DNA of 64,000 nucleotides from Polyodon spathula (GCF_017654505.1 NC_054553.1:1726501-1790500); one strand, 5' to 3'; counted from the first letter of the stretch, positions 1 to 13,921 are shown. Program-made: numbers and translations. Notes: generated from the letters alone by a model not told the origin.

Positions 1-1170
1 TGGAATTTGACATTTAGAAGTGTTATCAAGTAATAGTCCATCATAAGCATCAAAAGCCTCCCTGTCAATACATCCAGTCTCCCGAGTGACCCTGGAGGAT
101 GCAGATTGCATCACACACACATTGCACTAAAGCAGCAGCTTGATGACCATGCTGACTGTTTTTTTTTTTTTCATAATGTTAACTAGATTATTGTCTAGTT
201 AAATACTAGCAACATTATTGTCAGGTTAAATAGTTATAGACAGGGTATGACTGGGTATTAATGGGTTAACGTACACTATGTTTACAGTTAATTATTGCAC
301 TGTAAAATAAAGTAACCGTATTTATACCACAACAGAAAAACAGTCGCTGTATGTTATTAAGATGGCAATGCTCAGCCACTAAGCGTCAGTTGGAATGATT
401 GACTGAGGAGAGGTGTGTGTAATGCAATCATGATGACAACTTGTTCCTGCCATTATCATCTTCCAAGAGGCCAATTGCTTTACAGCTGGCGCAGTGAGAA
501 TCTGGCTTGGTTTGACAAGCAATGCTGGGCACTGAAAAGGATGTTCAGGGTCAGATTTGACAAACAACAGCAGCCAAACAGTAAAGCACATGTCTGAGTG
601 CCAGGGTTGATGACATTTAAAGCCAATTGCTGCTGGTGGCAGTTGCATTTCTAAGCATTTCTAAACAGTGTAACATGTCTGTATAACATTGAATGGGCCA
701 CTATTTCTGCATAAACCATTTTTGTTATAAAAAAAAAAGATGAGAAAAGAAAAAAAATCTGGACCAGGAACAAAGAAATCTGCACATATTTTCCCACTAA
801 GAAAAATTAAGTTTTTTTTTCCCCCTCCTCATACAATGACAGGACTATCAATTTACTGGGCGATAAGTTTCATGCCATGTCTGATTCTGAAAAAAAAAAA
901 AATTATCAGGTACTTCAAACAATTTCAGCTTGGTTTGAAACCTAACTTGAGCAGAAAGTTAATTAGACACCCTTCAGATTCTCTTAGCTGCTCAGACTGA
1001 AGCCTGAAAGTAAAGGTTTATGACTTATTTTCTCTTTGGGCCCTCTCAAAGAGGAAATATATTTGAAATGGTTTGTTGGCTACCCATATACACAGTGAAA
1101 AAAAAAAAAATCTACTGCATTAATTTAACTGTAAGAAACTAAATCTACAGATGGATAATAACTTATTATA
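1..1170. other. non-coding stretch, nothing recognised
   Basis: This is AT-rich sequence with short A and T runs (for example 730-739, 890-901, 1,099-1,111). The overlapping short open frames on both strands around 379-648 have no recognisable sequence or splice context. I see no gene. Confidence 0.6.
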
Positions 1171-1171
1171 T

Positions 1172-1192
1172 ATAATATATATATATATATAA

Positions 1193-1264
<72 letters not shown>
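1172..1264. repeat. (TA)n microsatellite, interrupted
   Basis: A pure TA array from 1,202 to 1,264 is preceded by an interrupted stretch. It is self-complementary and can form a hairpin. Confidence 0.95.
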
Positions 1265-1268
<4 letters not shown>

Positions 1269-1412
1269 TTGTGTGTTTTCAAGGTTCATACTCCACACAC
1301 ATGAAATGTCGAGCTTTCCACAATACAAAAGCTTAGATACTTACTCATACATATTAGCATCACTAGCTGGAACCCTCTAATGAGATGGGGTGATCATCAA
1401 AGCTATATATAT

Positions 1413-1482
1413 ATATATATATATCATCATACAAACTGCAATATAATATATATATATATCATCATACAAACTGCAATATAAT
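1413..1482. repeat. two tandem copies of a 35-bp unit
   Basis: The block atatcatcatacaaactg followed by caatataat occurs twice in a row with a period of 35 (cat at 1,425 and 1,460). Each copy begins with a short AT run, which probably promoted the duplication. Confidence 0.9.
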
Positions 1483-4400
1483 GAATAAACCATTTCTTAA
1501 AATCCAAGCATAATCCTGTGCAGTGGGCACAGTCAGACTTTTTGGCTGCTCTAAAAAAAAAAATAAAAAAAAGAATGAAAAAGAAAGCAGAGTAGCTTCA
1601 TACAAAAAATAACAAACCTGAGCATTGTGGAAGTTGAAAGCAAATAAATGGTACGTGCTGTCATTTTTTAATATTCTCTAGAAAAGATTATTTTTACTGT
1701 AAAATGTTTAAAACTCTTTATTAGCCTCCTGTTGCATTGTTTAACAAATATAAGTACAAAATCTGCCAGAATAAGAAACAGTGTACAAAGTGTTTTGCTT
1801 TAATAGACACGATTGCTGCATGATTGCTTCCCTGTGACTAAATAGATTCAAAGCAGATTCACACCATAATAAAAGGATTATGCCTCTGCTGTTGTGTAAT
1901 ACAAAAATAATAACAATAATAACAATAATAATACTAATAAATACATAAAAACAGTCAACTAAAGCAGCCCCCTTTATTGTTTCTAAGCAGAGCAATAAAA
2001 CAAACCATTTTTTTTCAAAATGACAGAAAATCAAGCATCAGTGAGCCCACAAATGATTATGCATTCGCTCCATTTTGCAAAAATAAAATATGTATAAAGA
2101 TATTTTTAATAGCGCAATAACTTAAAAAGAGAGCAACTCATCACAATTAAGCTTCAGAACAGCCTAGCGAGACACATCATTGTCCAAGTTCAATAAGGAA
2201 AGTTATATAGTTGGTTTAGCTGCAAAATAATACAGCTGGAATACTGCTTTTTACCAAAGTGTGTCAGAGTGAAACAGATGCATGTATTGAGGGTAATAAA
2301 CAGCTTACACACAGGGACAGGTTTGGCTCTCTTGTTTTTTGAATAAGAGGGAATGGAATAGCTGACCATGTCCGGACTTGAACTTGTCCGTTCCGGTCCG
2401 TCCATCTATCCTATCCCCCATCCCCCATCCCCCATAGGGGGTAGGGGTGACACTTTCGCTACTGCATTAATGCAAAACATCACATACATTTCTTTACATT
2501 CCCACCCCCCAGTAGAAAAGTAACCTTCCGTTCTTTAAGTCTGCAATTTAATCAATTTGGTTCACTTGCTTTAAAACACAACAGTCCTATTTACCTCAGG
2601 CTTGCATCTTCTCTGGAAACATTTTGTTATATAGAGCAGGGACAGTTTCCTGACACATGTTTCGTTACAATGGAACAAACGGGGTGTAAATTCAATTTAG
2701 TGATGCTAATTGTGTTTTGTTTTGGGTTTTTTTTTTTTTTTTGGGGGGGGGGGGGGGGTTGAACATATATGGAAAATCAAGTTTGGCTTGTTGATTTTTA
2801 ACATCCAGAGATATGCCTACATAGACTACAGTATCTATAAAATCTTTTGATTGCAATGAATAAAAAAGAAATTCCTTATGCACACTGTACCTGGGGGTTC
2901 ATATCACTGGAGAAGATATTTCTAGAACAGACAGCCCAAGAGTTCACTTAAAAGTTTTTTTTTTTATGTAATTAAACAGCAGAAAGCTCGCCAACAGAAC
3001 CTATTTGGTAGAAAGACCAGCTAATGTAATATGTGACTAAATGCTGACCTTCCTGTCTGAGCTCAGATGGGTTTATCTCTGCATGATCAAATCATCCAAC
3101 ATGTTTAGCTCTACCTCCACAAATAAACAGTATTGTGTCAGATCGTATAAGGGGAAAAGGAAAATTAAAAGGAAAAGCACAAACAGAGAAAGCACCCAGC
3201 CTGGGGGTACAGACAGGGCAGGAAAACTTACATTAACGAACATTAGCTTGTTGTTTACTTGACTTTGAGCTGCAAACCAAATTTACCCCAAATAGAGTGA
3301 GTCGACCCCAGGAAAGGAGCAAGACCTGCCTTATCAGACATAAATAGCCCAGAAAGAGACGCACTGTTATTGACATGAGTTGACATGCTTTATTGTACAT
3401 TCCTGCCCCCGAAAATCATTTGTCATGCCTGTCAGGATCAAGGGCGTCTCTCTGTCATTTTACCTATAAGGTGATGATGCACGAGAGGCTCTTTGGCCAG
3501 TGCAAAGGCATGTGTGTGTGTGGCATTATTCTTTGTGTTTAGCATGTGGGATGAAGAGGATCAGTATGTTTCATTAGCTTGTTTTCTAAACTGCGTGTCT
3601 AAATTTGTCTGGTTTTTTTTTTGGATGTCTTCCAGTGCCCTTTTGGTAATGAGATGACTGAGTTCAATTTATTTTTAAGGCGACTATTCTGAGCTGCTCT
3701 CTCACCCTTGCTTTCTATTATATAGGATCACCAGTGAAAAGCATCTCTGTCTCAACAGCTGTGTGGGATCAGCAAATCACACAGGACATATTACATTCAC
3801 TGCATAATGTTCAGTGTAGCAGAGGCATCCAGACAGCTTCAGTCAAGTGTACTCTCAATGTCGCTTGCCCATCTCTTCAAAGGTTACCACAGTAAATCTG
3901 CTCAGTAATTTAGCAGTTTCTCCATCCTTTTCCAGTGGCAATACTGTGCATTTACTATCGTTTATCATTTGACATGCTTTATCATACCTCCCTGGGCTTT
4001 GCAATGCTTTCCTATACTTGCTTGTACTATATGCTTTATTACAATACCCTATGCTTTTACTACGGTAAACATTCATAAGCGGCCTGCCTATAAACATAAA
4101 AGGCAATATACAGCTCTGTGCATTGGTGTTTGTTACACAGCAGATGCTGTATATCACCCCTTGATTAATAAACCAGGACATGGATTACTGACACAGTGTG
4201 TGGATACACATGTGAAAATATGATCCTTTAGGTGTGAACCATAACCTTGTATACTGGAGGCTGCAGTAGTAAGGAGCGGGAAAGGGGAATGTTATATAAG
4301 TGTTTTGTAGTGCCTTAAATATGTTGCTTGAAGGCAGATGCAGCAAAAGAAGGAATGGGATACATACAGCAGTTAAGGTAACATATAGCACTGCTTCTCT

Positions 4401-5290
4401 CAGGCAACTAGCTGCTACCTGTTTTCACTTCAGGCTATGAACAGAAATTAAGTTTAATCCTATTGGGTTAATTGTATTTTGACAGCCAATGATAAAAGAT
4501 GATAGCTGGAAAGACAAGAGTTCAATTTAGGGGCCGGATAATGTTGCCAATCACTGGAAACACTGCAGTCAACTCTGCTGCTCACACACAAAAGGCAAAG
4601 AAAGCCATCGGGCTTGTTTGCATTGTTCACACTTGAAACCTGCACTAACCTCAGTCCAGTAAGATATACTGTATGATATTACATGACAAGTGGGATTGTG
4701 ACTCCAAATAAAATGACACAGCAGTCTGGATAATAAAACTCTACAAACTGGCCAGTTGCCAAGCAGAATGACTGATCCGTTTGAAGACAAAAAATAAACA
4801 GGCCCTTAAAACAAGGAAGGACACAATCTCTTTTCATAACACTGCAGCTATAACTTGAGTCTCCCTTGCTTGACTTTGCCTCGGATATTATCCACTTGGA
4901 AGACTGTTATCTCCTCGGTGCACCCTGTAGTTTTTGCTCAGTTAAGCTCGGAGTGGAACCGTTGAGAGTTTCTCCCAGGTACCCGTTTCTCTTTGTCTTT
5001 TCTATATGGTTCAATTCCATCCAATGATGCCTATGATAAGACCATGCTCATGCAGTCAATTTAAAGCAGATGGGACCCTCTTCTTTCGTGATTTATTTCC
5101 ACGGTTAGAGCACCAACCATATGATTGTTTGGTCACGTGACTGTTTGATGTACACACCCACAGTGAAATCTGTGCATAGCTTCCTATTCAGGGATATGCA
5201 GATAATCTGGATCCTGGCTTTCTCTTGCAGTCCTCGCTGCAAATACGCTATTTAGTTTAGCTACCTGAGAATGCTATCTGCTAAGTTCAT
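1483..5290. other. non-coding stretch with a T16-G16 tract
   Basis: I see no gene. Local features are a C-rich patch with three copies of atcccc followed by an inverted agggggt (2,411-2,448), and a T16 run directly joined to a G16 run (2,727-2,758). Short open frames have no splice context or recognisable sequence. Confidence 0.6.
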
Positions 5291-5292
5291 GA

Positions 5293-5462
5293 AGTGTCTC
5301 TAATTACTGTGTATTTACATAGTAGCTACATAGTAAATACATGTGCACTTACACATCATTACAATGTTATGATGCATAGCTACAATGTACTTGCTTGTAA
5401 ATCTTTTTGCATGATGTAAGTGCACAATTGTATCAGAAAAGGCTTATGGTTAGGGTTAACAG
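5293..5462. mobile_element. palindromic MITE family, half copy
   Basis: Begins gtctctaattactgtgtatt, runs through tacacatcattacaatgtta and atgcatagctacaatgtact, and ends at the family's centre atggttagggttaac. It matches the left arm of the elements at 18.7 and 43.6 kb; the right arm is not found here, so it is truncated or deleted. Confidence 0.75.
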
Positions 5463-6392
5463 GATAGAGGGTGTTAGGTCAGGATATAGAAATACACACA
5501 TAGTGGAATCAGGATCATTTACCGCCAGACAATTTAAATTTATATTATCTATCTATCAATCAATGCATTTTCTTTTATTGCATTTTTAATTTAAGATTTA
5601 CATTTAAATGTGTGTCTTACATTACGTACGTTATCACCATGTCGTCACATAGTGTTTTCTTAGCAAGCTTCTGTACTGTAACTCAATCTGTATTGCTTTT
5701 TTTATTTCCAATGTGACTTTAGCAACTACAGATGAGGCTGCTATTGAATTGCATTAGCACTTTCCTCTCCATTACAGAAAGCCTCTTTATGTTCTACTAA
5801 AAGGGGATCATGTTAACATACAATAGGGAAAACCTTCCATTAAACAAAGAGATATGAGGGCTTGTCAAGATTAAATATTAATAAGTTGTTGCTTGCTTTT
5901 AATGGGTTTATGTTTGCAAAATATCTCTCCATTAAAGAAAAAGTAAATCCTCCAAGGCTTGCTGTGCTTTGCAGGGGCAGTGCAGAAATCCTGGCGCTTC
6001 TGAGGGACTTGCCTTCCTGCATGTAAATAAAAATCCAGTAAAATCAAGGGCTCAAAGGTACAAAATAAAAAGTGGTGGTCAGATTTCTGGCAATACAATA
6101 TAAAAATCTATACTGGTTCATGTTCTAATCTATGTTGTTTAAATGTACGATTGTTAATGATTTAAAATACAAACAACTAAAACATTTCAGCATACGTAAG
6201 ATCCCTTGAGATAATACATATCAAAAAGTAATACAACACAGGGTTTGAGTAAAACAAGTTGAGATGTCATGTGTGGGGTCATCCTGTGCTGTTCAGGTGT
6301 GAGGATGACAAAGCGGAGCAAAATGATAACAATAAGAAATCCTACACACAAGATCAGAACTTATTATCTATAAAAAAAGAAGACTAAACTTA

Positions 6393-6393
<1 letters not shown>
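5463..6393. other. non-coding stretch, nothing recognised
   Basis: This is AT-rich sequence without exons or clear repeats. Confidence 0.55.
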
Positions 6394-6468
<75 letters not shown>

Positions 6469-6476
6469 ATAATAAT
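6394..6476. repeat. (TTA)n microsatellite
   Basis: About 24 TTA units are followed by a short inverted ATAATAATAAT end, which allows a small foldback. Translated it gives a poly-Asn frame that is not a gene. Confidence 0.95.
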
Positions 6477-6757
6477 GTTCCACACAGTGGTTGACATTTG
6501 TACACAGGATAAGGGGTTCTGAAATGTTGACCAATGTAAAACTATGTATTTTGAAGCTACTCAATCTTTCAGAAATAATAATCCTTTAACGCTGCTTAGC
6601 CTGTTAAATGAATAGGAATTCATGGAAATAATGGGAAAGCATGATGCTCTGTTCAGCAGAATACCACTACTCAATTAAGTGTTCCTTTACAAACTAGATT
6701 TTAAAATTGAAACTTTTTGTGTACATTTTTTAAAAACCTTTACTTTCATATGCCTTC

Positions 6758-6776
6758 AATTTTGTACACTGCAGTT

Positions 6777-6869
<93 letters not shown>

Positions 6870-7016
6870 ATATGTATATATTACTGGGTCCCACACATAA
6901 ACAAAGGACAGTGTAACCTTCACTTAAATCATGAATATCGAGTATTTACGTAAACGTTAAAGAAAAGATTGTAAGTCAAAATTTATTAAATAAACATTTG
7001 TTTTATATATATTATC

Positions 7017-7053
<37 letters not shown>

Positions 7054-7067
7054 CAGTGTACAAAATT
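6758..7067. repeat. AT arrays bounded by a perfect 21-bp inverted repeat
   Basis: Bases 6,758-6,778 (ttttgtacactgcagttt core) recur as a perfect reverse complement at 7,047-7,067. On the inner side the left copy continues into an 86-bp pure (AT)n array (6,781-6,866), and the right copy follows a (TA)n array (about 7,022-7,047). The whole can fold into one long hairpin with about 155 bases of unrelated sequence in the loop. Confidence 0.9.
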
Positions 7068-7895
7068 ATATATATAGATTTTAAAAATATATATATAAAG
7101 TATATATATAATATATATGTATGATTGTAAAATTGTTAAAAAATTCTTATTTCCTAACAAAAAGGCACAATACCAGAGTGCAAGTCCGTTCTTAATTTCA
7201 ATTAATTCCAAACTCGTTTTGAAATAGCAAAACAAAAACAAAACCATTTAGCTCTTTCAAGAGGGACTCTGCTACCTCCTCTTTAAAAGCATCAAGAAAA
7301 CAAAACTGAGCACAATATCCAGGAGTGCTGAGAAAACAGTCTGACTGCCATACCAGGGGACAATGGTCACCCTGACTCTGACCCCAAATCCTCCCTTAAT
7401 TAATTCCTCAGCTTAGTTAATTTGCATTGTACGGAATGGCAACCTAATTGATTTACATTGTTCTCATGACCCAAGTCAGGTCAAAGGCATAATAAGAAAC
7501 AACCCCTACTTCTAAGTTATTAACCTTTGTGAAACGTTCTTACAGAGTTAAGACTCTAATAGTCTGATTCCTAGACTATAATTAGATCCTTTATTTCATG
7601 TTGTCTACCTCAAAACGGCTTACTGATTCTACAAGCTGAGACTTACGCATAGAGCTTTTCCCGAGGCTAGTTTCTGCTGATAACTGACTGACAGAATGCC
7701 TTACTGTTGTATGAGTATGTACGAGATAGCAGAGCTGTCTTAACTAATGCATTCTCCTTGTGGTTTAGAATTCAATTTGTATCATTTTCTGTTTCAGTCA
7801 TCACATCCTGAGGGCTTTATTTTAAACTCAGAAGCTTAAAGTTTCCCAGTGGCTTGACGAGAACTCAAGTCTATCCACTAGGTACATCTGATGCA

Positions 7896-7917
7896 CCCCC
7901 CCCCCCCCCCCCCCCCC
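7896..7917. repeat. C22 homopolymer
   Basis: Twenty-two consecutive C residues. Confidence 0.97.
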
Positions 7918-8418
7918 ACAACACTCTGCTTCTAGCGGACGTGTGCAGAACATCAGTGAGAAACAGCACACGCAGCAAAGGTAGCATTGTAATGTAATGT
8001 AATCCTGCATTACAGATCTCTATAAAATGCAATGGCATTAAAGATTGCAACACCTCAAAATAACCCTGCTTCCCTCTTTTATAAGAATAGCATATCATTG
8101 ACCAGCATTGTAATTGCTTGGTATGACTGTGGGAAACTCCTGGTGAGATGGCTGATTGTGGTGGAATTGGCTGCCTATCATGCTTGTTACAAGTGGATTG
8201 ATGAGTCTTATCGAAGTGTAATAAGATTAAAGTCTTCAGATGATGTGTGTGTTACCATTCACAAGAATAATGTCAGGACCAGCAGCACTGACCAAAGTAA
8301 CTCAGTAATGAAAGATCTCTGCCAAATCTTACAGTGGTCAAACTGCCATTGTCATCCACATGGAAACCAGTGAAACCAGTAATAATTATGCCAGCCCAAA
8401 ACAGTGCAGACTGCCAGT

Positions 8419-8438
8419 CCCCCCCCCCCCCCCCCCCC
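8419..8438. repeat. C20 homopolymer
   Basis: Twenty consecutive C residues. Confidence 0.97.
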
Positions 8439-9491
8439 ATACAATACTGCTAATATATATATCATATTATAGAGATTATTAAAGGCATGGAGATGAAAAT
8501 GTCTTATTGATTGCATTGTAGCTACTGCAATACATTGTTGCCATTATGAAATACCAAGAATAAGAGACCTAGGGGCCTTTAAGCCCTGTGTAATCATTGT
8601 ATAAGCCTTAAAACATAGCGTCAACATTGGACCTTAATTATATCTGTGGAGAACTGGCGAGGGTCTTGCCTGTTTCACTTTCTTGTGTTCTCTGGCCAGG
8701 GTAATGCAATCTGGACCTCTTAATCAATAATTGAAATGTAAAGCCGTGTTTACTGCCATTCGATACCCAGGCGGGAGGGGAGCATTACTTTGGTAAAGTC
8801 GATCTGAAACCTTGTAATGATCAAGTTTACTGTTAGTCACAGCTGAGTGGTACAGGGTAGCATTTCAAATTAAAAAACACATTGTAATGATAGAAGCAGG
8901 ATGGGCTCAGTTGTGCTCTTTTGAACTATTGATTTATTATAAACTTAATAACACTTTTTGTATCAATTACTGGATTCTGCCGAGTCAACGCCCAGGTGCG
9001 TAAAGTTGTTGTTACGGCAAAAGTGTGAGGGGGGGGCGTTGACTCAGGCAAGGGTGAAATTACAGGCATTATTGCAGAGGGAGCATTTTTAGCATTAGGT
9101 AGAAAGATTACGTTTCCATTTAGCCATGCTTAAAATTCAAAAGTAGAGCACACAGTCACGAGAAAGAATCAAGAAATGCAGTTAACATATTTAATGACTG
9201 GTGAAATACAAATGTTTTGTCATTTCACATCATGAAAAAGCACATTTCCAAGTGAAAAACACTAAAATAAAAGTCACTACATTTAAAATATATAGGCACG
9301 TGAAACTCTCTGTCCACTAAAATAAATCTCTGCAAGAAAGAAACTGCAGTGTCCAGTGTGACAACACAACACGAAGTAATAAATTAACATCCAAAGCAGC
9401 ACTATAGCATTAAAAAGTTCAATACAAAGATAACCCTGAATCATTCCATGCACAGAACAACTACTTCTAGGGGCGCTGACTTGGCAGAATC

Positions 9492-9492
<1 letters not shown>

Positions 9493-9555
<63 letters not shown>
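9493..9555. repeat. (TTA)n microsatellite
   Basis: About 21 uninterrupted ATT units. Confidence 0.96.
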
Positions 9556-12500
9556 GACAATACCCACTGCATCTGGAGGAATGAAACAAAACATTAAATG
9601 TTATAACCTATTCAACCCAAGTTGTTAAGCCATTTATAAAAGTGAAAAGAAGATTTAAAGCCTTCTGCACACAAGAACAGCTCAGATTTCAGAAACCTTT
9701 TTTTTTTAAAATAATTGATAAAACCATTTCCAACTGAATTGATTTTATACTTTAGGTTCTCAGACTGGGAGAAGACATAGTAAACCCCATCCCTAACCTT
9801 TTAACAAGACACATTCTGATTACTGATCTTTTCACTTTTAGGAAACAACAGCCTTTTTGATGTATTTTTTAATTTATTTTTTTAAATCTAAGTGCACAGA
9901 CACTTCTTGTATTTCACTGCAAATGCAAGCAGACAGGACGTGCAATGAAGGAGTTTGATGAATTATTCATTGAGCTGAACCCCACTCCACTGTCACAGAA
10001 GATCAGACTGTAGGAACATTCCCCAAGGTGTCCTGCCGTTCATAAAGGGGAACTCCTGGGAGCACACACAGCTCCCTCCCAAGCTTTGAGATGGGCTTGC
10101 AGATGTGAGCTTGTCCCTAGCAACGTGCAAACTGTTCACAGGAGAAAAAGAGGAGACAGCTGCCGGAGGCCTACTGAGCTCTGCTCACATTTGTCATCTC
10201 CGAGCACAATGTGGTGTATTTGCTATTCAGCCAAAAAAAAAACACCACTATAATAACAGCTGTAATAATAGTTGTATGTTGCAACCATGCTTTTAACACA
10301 TGCATGTTTGACAATGCATTAAATAAGGAATGCTTGGGGAGTGTCACAAATAGTTGACTTCACATGAATTCACAGTGATTGTTTACTCTGAGGCAAACCT
10401 TTGGGGTGGTTTGATCAGGTATCAGGAATGATCAGCTAAGAAGTAACCTGTGGCCACCTGTGCATTATTCCTTTAGTATATAATTGAGATTTTCTCATAG
10501 ATAAGTTTTTTAACCAAGTTTCCAACCAGCAAAGGGGTCTGTTTCTACTGTGTTTGATTTCCACAAAAGGACAAACAGCAGCCATATTGGAATGTTAATT
10601 ACATATTTGGCCTTGAAAAAACATTGCACTCTTTTAGCCCCTTATAGCTTTCATCAATTGCTATTAGAAATACGACTGCATATTTTTTTATTATTGCTCT
10701 TACACAACCTAATGAAAATAAATCATTTGAGATATGACTGGCGTGGCATCTTCCAGTCTGCTGAAGCCAATGCTCGGCATTAATTGAAAGGAGATTGCAT
10801 TTTGTTTGCGAGGGTCAATGCTTCTGTGAACGGCTGAGCACTGGAGAGCTGAGTGGAGTGTTGTAGGAGCAGACATGTTTGAAGTCAGACCAATCTGATT
10901 ACAGTGAAAATCCTGGAGATGAAAAAGGACATTCTTTTGCTTCTTTTTTTCAAAGGGGAGGGGATGGGGGTGAAGACAGTATGAAGGACTGAAGATATAC
11001 CTTGATAGATAAGTGCTTTGTGTCATCTTGGCAGTTTTGGCTAGAAATAAATTGACTTTATTTGAAATGATCTCAAACTATAATTTACCACAATGGCTAT
11101 TTCTAATAAAATGAGGGATAAGCTGGCTGTGTTTCAATAATAATCTCATTTTATAGGTTCCAAGGGGAAGTGCCTAAGAGTAAAAAGCAAAGAAAGAAAT
11201 TACATTTAGATTTTTTATTTTTTTTTATTTTATCAACATCCTTACATTTTCATAATACTTACAATGACAGTCAGTGCAAATTTGGAGCAGTTTTGTACAG
11301 TTTATATATTATTTTTATGCTTTATGCTGTTTAATAAAACAGTTTTCTGATTTGTGATGTCTATACTTTTTCAGGAAGTTATCAATTCATATTCAACACA
11401 TACACTTTTAAACTAATTCGGTGACATTCTTGCTGATTCAGATCGGAATTTCCTCTGTTATATGTATTGCATTTAAATTGCTTTGTTTACCTCTTAAAAC
11501 AATATCTATTATTTACGTTTTATCAGATACCAGATGCTTTGCTTGTATGATAACACTAGAAAATCTAGTAAAACTACAACAATAGAACCTATCAATGCAT
11601 AGCATACTAAAGTTTTTTTTTTTTCATTAACAGAAAATCGAGTAGCAAAACAAAAAGTGATTTCGTAGACAGAATACCTCCACTATGAGAATAATTCAGT
11701 CAAATCCAACTTCTTTAGTTCATGTTGTTTGTGACTCAAGCCCTGTGGTGTTTAATATAGACAACTAAATAAGACCAGCAGCCTTGAATAAACAATACAA
11801 AATTGTATGTTGCCTTTCCCCATCACATTCAAAGTGTCTTTGATCAACCTGGCAGTATCCATTATTTTTAAAGGAATTTACATGATGTAATTAGCTTGTG
11901 TTTCTACAGCTAGATTAATCTTCTAAAACGTAAAAAAAAACTATTAAAAGAATACTTAAGACATCCATTGAAACTGATGAGAAACTAAACTGGAGTACAT
12001 CCTCCTCCTCTAATGCAGAAATAAGATTTTTTTTTATTTTTTTTTTTCCAGGCATAATGCCAATTGCTTCTCGAAAGTAAGTACTTTTTTTTTTTCCCAA
12101 AGGCCCGCTCATATTGTTTAAAATAAGACGCATAATATGAAACTGCACCCTCCTAGTAGGCAGCATTATATCAACAAATGTTTGAAAGACACAAAGCACA
12201 TGGGCACAGAGTGGCATACTATTACCATGTGTTCACATCTGAGGTTTATTTAGAGACGTATGAACCTAAATCTGTTTTGAATCATAACCTGCTTTTATGT
12301 AAACATGGCAAAGCATCCTTTCCTTTCCAAACTCCCAATTAACATTTCCAAGAGCATCACAGGCCAAGCTTGGTATCATTCCCCAGCGCTTTTCAGAAAC
12401 AGACCATTTTAGAAGTGACCTAACCTCAGCTTCAGAACTCAATCCTCACAGGGGAATAGGGAGTCCTTGCTGCGCGGCAGGAAATATGCCCTAACCTCAC

Positions 12501-13284
12501 AAGTCTGAAAACGATCCATATAGCGCTATGATCAATGGATATTGTCACAGGGAAGGAGAAAGGACAGAGTAAAGATGTGGTCCTTGATGGCAGGCATGAT
12601 TCAGTGAACACACTCCTGTGCTGATCCATTCGCTCACTGTGTCAAAAGGAAGTGAGTGAAGAAGAGTCACAGAATCTGGCTGGCCAGGATTCCAATCAGA
12701 GCCTTCAGCAGATGTGGAAAGGTTAAGAGAGACAAGAATGAGGCTGGATGTGGCATATACTGTAAAAACTCTACCATCTACACCACACTATCATTCCTCT
12801 TCCCTTTCATATAAAGCCAGAGAAGGGTTTGGATCAAACTGTACAGTATGTAGACCAAACCTTTAAGATTAACGATGTGTGGTTTTACTTTTTCTTTTTA
12901 CAAAAGCAGGCAATAGAAAAGTTATGAAAAGCAATATCGACCAGATCCCAAGGCATTTAAGACACTGAAAGGAAGTAGTGGAAATCTAATCTCACAAGCC
13001 TCTTGTTGCTAAACTACTTGAGAATGATCCAACAATGCAATACAATACAATAGTTATAAAGTGTCATTCTGTGAAACACCTCAAAGTGCTGAAACACCTC
13101 AAAACACCAACAGTGTAGCTCGATGAATAAATGCAGAAAAACTGGACCTGCACACTAAATATCTTGGTATACCAAAGTATTTAGTAAGCAAGCAGCTTGA
13201 GTGGAGTCAAAATGAGCAATAAATGTTCCTCTCTTAGCCATGCGATGCTCTTAGACAAGTTTAGGATACCACCACCCCCGTGAG

Positions 13285-13790
13285 ACAGATTACACTATGT
13301 AACACAATTTTTGTTCCTGGGTAGTAAGTGTTATTTCCTAATTGCTTATGCCTCAAAAGTATAGAAAATGGCTATTATTCCCCACAAACTTTGCTTTTGT
13401 GGCCAGGACAGTGATATTTCAAAATATCACTATTTCCAATGGGAAAAAGGGCAAACGTGTGTCTTTTCGTTTATACAGTATAATCGTAAATCTTGAAAAA
13501 CTACTCACTTCTAAATATTTTGTAGTCATTTTTGTATTACTTTAGTATAAACACATTTTAATTTGGATTCATATGTTGTTTTTTTCTGACTTTATGTGAA
13601 CGAAAAGACACACATTTGCCCGTTTTCCCATTGGAAATAGTGATATTTTGAAATATCACTGTCCTGGTCACAAAAGCAAAGTTTGTGGGGAATAATAGCC
13701 ATTTTCTATACTTTTGAGGCATAAGCAATTAGGAAATAACATTTACTACCAAGGAACAAAAAAAAAAAATTGTTACACGGTGTTATCTAT
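13285..13790. mobile_element. foldback/MITE element with about 190-bp inverted arms
   Basis: Arm 1 (about 13,285-13,472) and arm 2 (about 13,598-13,790) are reverse complements of each other with a few mismatches and small gaps. Shared blocks include cctaattgcttatgcctcaa, tattccccacaaactttgct, agtgatatttcaaaatatca and gtgtcttttcgtt. The ends read agattacactatgtaac (left) and, inverted, agataacaccgtgtaac (right). The loop is about 125 bp of AT-rich sequence with no coding potential. It is a non-autonomous DNA transposon or foldback element; I cannot name the superfamily and did not find a clear target-site duplication. Confidence 0.85.
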
Positions 13791-13822
13791 TCATCCTCAT
13801 GGTACCTATGGTTCACACACAC

Positions 13823-13921
13823 ATATCTATATATATATATATATATATAATATATCTATCTATTTATATATATATATCTATAATAATATATTTTATATAT
13901 ATAGATATATATATATATATT
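13823..13921. repeat. compound TA / TATC-rich microsatellite
   Basis: Alternating AT with interspersed TATC, TTTATA and TAATAATA units, close behind the foldback element. Confidence 0.9.

Larger units (their letters stand above)
7068..13284. other. non-coding stretch with C runs and one TTA array
   Basis: I find no gene. The stretch holds C22 (7,896-7,917), C20 (8,419-8,438), a (TTA)n array (9,493-9,555), a short AT-rich block (7,070-7,120) and an 11-bp inverted repeat (8,982-8,992 with 9,035-9,045). The 113-residue open frame at 8,032-8,373 has no recognisable domain or splice context. Confidence 0.55.

Noticed and set aside
6364..6564. Poly-asparagine protein (also at 9,283-9,594)
   Set aside because: It is a translated (TTA)n microsatellite without any conserved flanking sequence.
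8032..8373. 113-residue plus-strand open frame as a small gene
   Set aside because: No recognisable sequence, no splice context and no codon pattern that sets it apart from chance.
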